DNA from: Pseudolabrys sp.
Lineage (GTDB): Bacteria; Pseudomonadota; Alphaproteobacteria; Rhizobiales; Xanthobacteraceae
Length of the DNA stretch: 37,438 bases
Assembly: GCA_009694265.1 (NCBI GenBank)
Contig: SHVM01000015.1
Coordinates: forward strand, 1 to 37,438
Reading direction: 5' to 3'
Both the position numbers and the translations under genes were made by a program. Positions 33,646-37,438 of the stretch are shown piece by piece. Under the pieces are notes generated by a model. The model was not told the origin of the DNA, made no database searches, and saw only the letters and a program-made list of their open reading frames with translations. How positions within the stretch are numbered: the first letter of the stretch is position 1; each line of letters begins with the position of its first letter.

Positions 33646-34947
33646 ATGGACGAGAGAACGCGCGAGCCGCTGAAGATAACGGCCGAGGACATCAACCCGC
33701 GCTACAACTGGGGCCGCCATTTGCCGGTGCTCGGCACCATGGGCGTCGATTTCGAGGAGCGCGTCGATTACCGGCGCCTGCACCGCTACCGGCTCGGCCG
33801 CGCGCAAGCCGCGCTCGAGGCTTCCGACCTTGGTGCGTTGCTGCTGTTCGACGACAACAACATCCGCTACGTCACGTCGACCAAGATCGGCGAGTGGGCG
33901 CGCGACAAGCTGTCGCGCTGGGCGCTGCTGACGCGCGGCGGCGAACCGATCCTGTGGGACTTCGGCTCGGCCGCTGTGCACCACAGGCTCTATTCGCCCT
34001 GGCTCAAACCGGAGAATTGCAAGGCCGGCCTCGTCGGCCTGCGCGGCACCGTCGATCCGGCCTTCGGCCTGATGAAGCGTCATGCCGAGGAAATGGCCTC
34101 GATCCTCAAATCCGCCGGCGTCGCCAAGATGCCGATCGGCGTGGATATCATCGAGCCGCCGATGATGTTCGAACTGGAGAAAGCCGGGCTGAAGGTCAAG
34201 GACGGCCAACAGGTCATGCTGAGCGCGCGCGAGGTGAAGTCGGCCGACGAAATCGCGCTGCTCAACCGCGCCGCCGCCATGGTGGATGGCGCCTATCAGC
34301 TCATCAACGACACGCTGCGGCCTGGCGTGCGCGAGAACGACATCGTCGCCGAGGTCAACAAGTTCCTCTATACGCACGGCTCCGACGATGTCGAAGCGGT
34401 GAACGCCATTTCCGGCGAGCGCTGCAACCCGCATCCGCATAATTTCACCGACCGTATGATCCGGCCGGGCGATCAGGCGTTCTTCGATATCTTGCAAGCT
34501 TTCATGGGCTATCGCACCTGCTACTACCGCACCTTCAATGTCGGGCGCGCGACGCCCGCGCAGCACGACGCCTATAAGAAGGCGCGCACGTGGCTCGACG
34601 ACGCCATCGCCCGCATCAAGCCCGGCGCTAGCACCGCGCATATCTGCGCCGTGTTTCCGAAGGCGGAGGAGTTCGGCTTCCCCGACGAAATGTCGGCCTT
34701 CGGTTTGCAATTCGCCCACGGCCTCGGCCTCAATTTGCACGAACGACCGATCATTTCGCGCGTGGTCTCGATGGACCACCCGACCGAGATCAAGGAAGGC
34801 ATGGTGTTCGCGATCGAGACCTATTGCCCGGCCACCGATGGCTATTCCGCCGCGCGCATCGAGGAGGAGGTCGTGGTCACCGACAAAGGCTGCCGCCTGA
34901 TCTCGCTGTTCCCAGCTGAGGAACTGCCGATCGCGGCGAAGTATTGA
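33646..34947 (+). CDS. M24-family (Xaa-Pro peptidase fold) protein, atypical metal site
   Basis: The 433-residue protein has an N-terminal creatinase-type domain (to about 195) and a C-terminal pita-bread domain. Expected metal ligands D281 (FFDILQ), H358 (FAHGLGLNLHE), E391 (FAIETY) and E406 (RIEEEVV) are present. The position of the second aspartate, 11 residues after D281 in the GY-x2-D-x2-R-T motif, is C292 (GYRTCYYRTF). So one of the five canonical ligands is replaced. Relatives include aminopeptidases, creatinases and the DMSP lyase DddP, but the DddP D-x-D arrangement is absent. GAGAGAG precedes ATG 33646. It follows the MetE-like gene in the same direction. Confidence 0.82.
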   Translation: MDERTREPLKITAEDINPRYNWGRHLPVLGTMGVDFEERVDYRRLHRYRLGRAQAALEASDLGALLLFDDNNIRYVTSTKIGEWARDKLSRWALLTRGGEPILWDFGSAAVHHRLYSPWLKPENCKAGLVGLRGTVDPAFGLMKRHAEEMASILKSAGVAKMPIGVDIIEPPMMFELEKAGLKVKDGQQVMLSAREVKSADEIALLNRAAAMVDGAYQLINDTLRPGVRENDIVAEVNKFLYTHGSDDVEAVNAISGERCNPHPHNFTDRMIRPGDQAFFDILQAFMGYRTCYYRTFNVGRATPAQHDAYKKARTWLDDAIARIKPGASTAHICAVFPKAEEFGFPDEMSAFGLQFAHGLGLNLHERPIISRVVSMDHPTEIKEGMVFAIETYCPATDGYSAARIEEEVVVTDKGCRLISLFPAEELPIAAKY

Positions 34948-34988
34948 GGCTATGTGGGGGGTGCATCGCGCGCGCCCCGCAAACACTC

Positions 34989-35216
34989 ATGACACCTAAC
35001 GTCCAACGCTACATCTCGCCCAAGGAACGCGCGGAAAACCGCGCGCGCCGGCGCGCTTGGCTGTTTTGGACCGCGGTGGCGGTGCCGGCCCTGATCGCGC
35101 TTATCATGTACGGCTATAGCGACCAGGCCCCGGAATGGCTGCGCGGTTTTACCGTCAGCCTGGACGCAACCTTCGGCTATCCGATCCTGTGGCTGATCAA
35201 GGCAGTGGCGGCGTGA
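34989..35216 (+). CDS. Small membrane protein, unknown function
   Basis: The 75-residue product has a basic N-terminal region (SPKERAENRARRRA), one clear membrane segment (WLFWTAVAVPALIALIMYGY, about 25-44), and a second hydrophobic stretch near the C terminus (YPILWLIKAVAA). The ATG lacks a strong ribosome site, so the start is uncertain; the frame extends upstream to 34944. It follows the M24-fold gene by 41 bases and ends four bases before the convergent transferase. No domain is recognised. Confidence 0.55.
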   Translation: MTPNVQRYISPKERAENRARRRAWLFWTAVAVPALIALIMYGYSDQAPEWLRGFTVSLDATFGYPILWLIKAVAA

Positions 35217-35220
35217 CGCG

Positions 35221-35985
35221 TTACGCGCTCGCCGGAGCCTTCTCCCGCAAATGCGGGAAGCGCTCAGACAGCAGCGAGCCCGGATAATAGGTCGGCTTGA
35301 ACGCCGGATGCGCGCGAATATTGTCGAACCAGGTGATGACGCGCGGCAGATCCTGCCACTTCGGCATGCCGAGATCATGCATGCGCACCAGCGCCGGCAT
35401 TACCGCCACGTCGGCAAGCGTGATCTTTTTTCCTAAGAGCCAGGGGCCGCCGCTCTTTTCGATCTCGGCGTCCATGCGCTCGTAAGTACGGCGCAGGCGG
35501 GCGAGCGCCGCGTCCATTTCCGCCTTGGGAAATCCCGCCTGCCCCATGCTCATCATGAATTCGCGGCGCAGCGGTTTTGACTCCGCCATCGCCACGAAGG
35601 CCTCGCGGCTCATCTTCTGGAAGCTCGGCAGGAAAGCGAGATTGAAGGTCGGCACGCGCACGGCGGCGGCCGGCATCTCGTCGATGAAATGCATTAGCGC
35701 GCGCATATGGGCGCGCGCGACGGACGATTCCGGCGTGAAGCTTGCGGACGGCTCGACTTCGTCGAGATATTCGGTGATGACGGTTGAATCGGTGACGATG
35801 GCGCCGTCGTGATCGAGCGTGGGCACGACGCCGTTGGGATTGAGCTTGAGATAATCCGGCTTGAGCTGGTCGCCTTCCAGCAGATTGAGTTTCACCTCGT
35901 CGAAGGCAAGCTGCTTTGCGTTGAACACAAAGCGAACGCGCTGGCTGCAGGTCGATTGCGGCGCGTTGTAGAGCTTGAAGGCCAT
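35221..35985 (-). CDS. Glutathione S-transferase family protein
   Basis: The 254-residue protein has a thioredoxin-like N-terminal domain, KLYNAPQSTCSQRVRFVF with S11/C13 in the active-site position, NPNGVVPTLDHDG with the cis-proline loop, and DSTVITEYLDE for glutathione contact. An all-helical C-terminal domain of about 150 residues follows, with GPWLLGKKITLADVAVMPAL, the usual N-capping box. It would conjugate or reduce small electrophiles with glutathione in the cytoplasm. The substrate is unknown. Confidence 0.9.
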   Translation of the reverse strand: MAFKLYNAPQSTCSQRVRFVFNAKQLAFDEVKLNLLEGDQLKPDYLKLNPNGVVPTLDHDGAIVTDSTVITEYLDEVEPSASFTPESSVARAHMRALMHFIDEMPAAAVRVPTFNLAFLPSFQKMSREAFVAMAESKPLRREFMMSMGQAGFPKAEMDAALARLRRTYERMDAEIEKSGGPWLLGKKITLADVAVMPALVRMHDLGMPKWQDLPRVITWFDNIRAHPAFKPTYYPGSLLSERFPHLREKAPASA

Positions 35986-36104
35986 TTCCGTCTCCGTTTC
36001 GGCCGCTTTTACAGCGCCCGATGATGGCGCATGTCAGCGCTGCAAATCCAGCAGCATATTTACGGGCAATTTACTTGTGGTAGCCGCGTGCGGTCTATTC
36101 ACTG

Positions 36105-36202
36105 ACACCCGTGCGCTGCCGCCGTTTTCCTCCCTTTTGGCTTAAACGGCGGTGTGAATCCTCCACCTTATGCACACAGGGCCCCGAGAGGGGCCCTTTT
36201 TT
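36105..36202 (+). ncRNA. Candidate intergenic small RNA with CCTCCC loop
   Basis: In the 301-base gap 35986-36286 there is no coding frame I support. On the plus strand a perfect 9-bp stem CCGCCGTTT/AAACGGCGG (36119-36127, 36144-36152) encloses a 16-base loop containing TCCTCCC, an anti-Shine-Dalgarno-like motif. A strong terminator follows 26 bases later (36179-36202). No plus-strand gene precedes it, since the nearest one ends at 35216. Trans-acting small RNAs of alphaproteobacteria often have such exposed CCUCC loops and a terminator. The 5' end is not defined; the given start is approximate. Confidence 0.45.
36179..36202 (+). terminator. Rho-independent terminator 1
   Basis: GGGCCCC (36179-36185), a GAGA tetraloop, GGGGCCC (36190-36196) and T6 (36197-36202) form a textbook intrinsic terminator for plus-strand transcription. 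The neighbouring genes on both sides are on the minus strand, so it implies a plus-strand transcript in this gap. Confidence 0.85.
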
Positions 36203-36209
36203 AACTTGC

Positions 36210-36232
36210 GCACCCCGCGCAAGCGCGGGTGC
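36210..36232. repeat. GC-rich hairpin between the two terminators
   Basis: GCACCC plus GCGC pairs with GCGC plus GGGTGC around an AA turn, with one bulged C at 36216. It is about ten base pairs and has no T run. It forms the body of a partly repeated unit, because GGGGCCCTTTTTTA followed by a TGCGC element recurs about 55 bases downstream. Confidence 0.5.
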
Positions 36233-36235
36233 GAT

Positions 36236-36256
36236 GCCCCGCAAGGGGGCCCTTTT
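36236..36256 (+). terminator. Rho-independent terminator 2
   Basis: GCCCC (36236-36240) pairs with GGGGC (36246-36250) around GCAAG, followed by CC and T6 (36251-36258). It duplicates the sequence GGGGCCCTTTTTT of terminator 1, suggesting a tandem duplication of the terminator region. Confidence 0.65.
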
Positions 36257-36286
36257 TTACGTGCGCCCGCGCCGCCAGAGGGGCGA

Positions 36287-37243
36287 TTACTCCAGCCCGG
36301 TCGGCACATTCTTGTTTTCCGGCGTGAGCGTCATGCCGGCGGCGAGCGCCATGGTCTCGGCCAGCGCGGCGAAATCCTTGGCAATGTATTCGCCCGGATT
36401 TTTCTGCAGCATGGCCGCGCCGAAATGGCTTTGCAGCACTTCGCGCGTCGCGGCCGTCACCGGCATCGGCACGTCCATCGCGCGTCCGAGTTCGAGCCCG
36501 AGATCGAGGTCCTTGCGCAGCAGTTCGGGCGTAAAGGTCGTGGTCCAGTCGAGATTGACCAGCGCCGGCGTCTTATAGCGCGTGAACATCGAGCCCATGA
36601 CGCCGTTGTTGAGGAAAGCGAGAAAAGCGTGGCGCGGCACGCCCATCTTGTTGGTGAGCAGCGTGATCTCGATCAGGTTCTCGATCACCACACCAAGCAT
36701 GACGTTGTGCGCGATCTTGCAGACGCGCGCGAGTTCGCCGTCGCCGACATAGGAGACGCCCTGCGGCGCGATCACTTCCATCAGCGGGATCGCCGATTTG
36801 CACGCGGCTTCCGGCCCTGAGACCACCGACGACAGCCGGCCCGCTTTGATCACCTTGGCGTTGCCGGACACCGGCGCGGTCACATAGTCGGCGCCGCGCT
36901 CGGCCAAGCGCTTGCGGATGGCGGCGGATTCCTCGACCGAAATGGTGGAGCAGTCGACCACGATGCGCGGCGCCTTGGCCCCGCTGGCGAGCACGCCGTC
37001 CTTGCCGAAATAAACCTCCTCCAGGTCCTTTCCGGTTGAAACAATCGAGAACACAATGTCGCAGGCAGCCAGGTCGGACAGCTTGTCGGCGATCTTGCCG
37101 CCCTTGGCCGCCAGCGGTTCGGCCTTGGCGCGGGTGCGGTTCCAGATCGTCACGTCGTGGCCGGCCTTGAGCAGGCGTTCCGCCATGGGAGTACCCATGC
37201 GGCCTGTTCCAATCCAGCCAATCTTTTGTGCATTCTTCGACAT
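36287..37243 (-). CDS. 3-hydroxyisobutyrate dehydrogenase-family oxidoreductase
   Basis: The 318-residue protein has the NAD(P)-binding GTGRMG at 12-17, the DCST and APVSGN substrate-binding segment at 97-129, and the catalytic lysine K177 in KIAHNVML. The family reversibly oxidises 3-hydroxy acids such as 3-hydroxyisobutyrate or tartronate semialdehyde/2-hydroxy-3-oxopropionate. ATG 37243 has GGGAGAG upstream; a longer in-frame start at 37366 lacks one. It stands alone on the minus strand, with the small-RNA candidate region beyond its end. Substrate specificity cannot be read from the sequence. Confidence 0.9.
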   Translation of the reverse strand: MSKNAQKIGWIGTGRMGTPMAERLLKAGHDVTIWNRTRAKAEPLAAKGGKIADKLSDLAACDIVFSIVSTGKDLEEVYFGKDGVLASGAKAPRIVVDCSTISVEESAAIRKRLAERGADYVTAPVSGNAKVIKAGRLSSVVSGPEAACKSAIPLMEVIAPQGVSYVGDGELARVCKIAHNVMLGVVIENLIEITLLTNKMGVPRHAFLAFLNNGVMGSMFTRYKTPALVNLDWTTTFTPELLRKDLDLGLELGRAMDVPMPVTAATREVLQSHFGAAMLQKNPGEYIAKDFAALAETMALAAGMTLTPENKNVPTGLE

Positions 37244-37438
37244 CACGAAACTCTCCCGTTGCGATTTTGCCGCGACATTGGCCCGCGCTTTAGCCGTTCT
37301 GCCGCCAAATCGCCAGTGCTGAGAATTCCGCGCCATCAATGCTTGTAGTGGCGGTTCAAAGCGCATTATCCTGCGCCGAAGGCGGTCAAAAACCAGCCTC
37401 GCAAGGGCCCATGCAAGAGGCCTATCGGCAATGCCATG
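37244..37438. other. Upstream region, no gene seen
   Basis: The remaining 195 bases to the window edge hold the 5' region of the preceding minus-strand gene. I see no convincing coding frame, repeat or promoter in it; the edge may fall just inside another gene. Confidence 0.3.

Noticed and set aside
33646-34947. DMSP lyase DddP
   Set aside because: The fold and length are similar, but the D-x-D and D-I-S-R motif of DddP is not present (here D281 and C292).
33436-34986. A 516-codon minus-strand frame opposite the M24-fold gene
   Set aside because: It is antisense to a gene with recognisable domains and its own translation shows no domain.
36141-36172. A tRNA-like 3' end (GGTGTGAATCC)
   Set aside because: There is no T-loop consensus TTCGAAT, no acceptor stem and no anticodon arm upstream; it is part of the hairpin region described as a small-RNA candidate.

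Overview
The window looks like chromosomal DNA of a GC-rich alphaproteobacterium of the Hyphomicrobiales, close to Bradyrhizobium, Rhodopseudomonas or Pseudolabrys. The evidence is the codon bias, the map-radC gene order, the Inh-type secreted protein, the ChrB/ChrA pair, a Bradyrhizobiaceae-type palindromic repeat at 15770-15814, and many small catabolic operons. I see no rRNA, tRNA, CRISPR array, phage gene or insertion sequence. Nearly every gene is a recognisable metabolic or transport gene.

Layout. 1-3156: an acyl-CoA dehydrogenase cut by the window edge, a MscS-type channel and a class I aminotransferase. 3278-7645: a small secreted protein, then a tightly overlapped four-gene operon (PEP mutase/isocitrate lyase-type enzyme, GNAT acetyltransferase, MFS exporter, D-erythronate dehydrogenase-like SDR). 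7722-8798: methionine aminopeptidase followed by a gutted radC remnant. 8804-15732 (minus): a seven-gene operon in transcription order 2-oxoacid dehydrogenase E1 alpha, E1 beta, succinate-semialdehyde-type dehydrogenase, E2, small membrane protein, D-2-hydroxyacid dehydrogenase, Inh-type protein. 15844-20729: an EamA transporter, two tandem TauE/SafE anion exporters, a rhodanese-ChrB fusion and the chromate exporter ChrA. 20726-23282 (minus): an NMT1/THI5-type ABC importer. 23393-25296: three small envelope or hypothetical genes. 25309-29674: a giant FAD/Fe-S 2-hydroxyacid dehydrogenase divergent from a serine-glyoxylate-type aminotransferase. 29683-34947: an alpha/beta hydrolase interrupted by an in-frame TGA, a benzoate-CoA ligase-family enzyme, a MetE-like protein and an M24-fold protein lacking one metal-binding aspartate. 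34989-37243: a small membrane protein, a glutathione S-transferase, an intergenic small-RNA candidate with two terminators, and a 3-hydroxyisobutyrate dehydrogenase-family enzyme.

The most interesting signal is a module repeated three times, ahead of both TauE/SafE genes and the rhodanese-ChrB gene. Each copy has a promoter with a 16-nt spacer, then an RNA leader of about 75-79 nt. The leader begins with a GGGG/CCCC stem, carries one or two further hairpins, and ends in a GGTC/GACC-type hairpin that encloses the Shine-Dalgarno sequence, always followed by ACCTATG. The third leader differs in sequence but keeps the pairings. This suggests a shared cis-regulatory RNA controlling sulfur-oxyanion and chromate handling.
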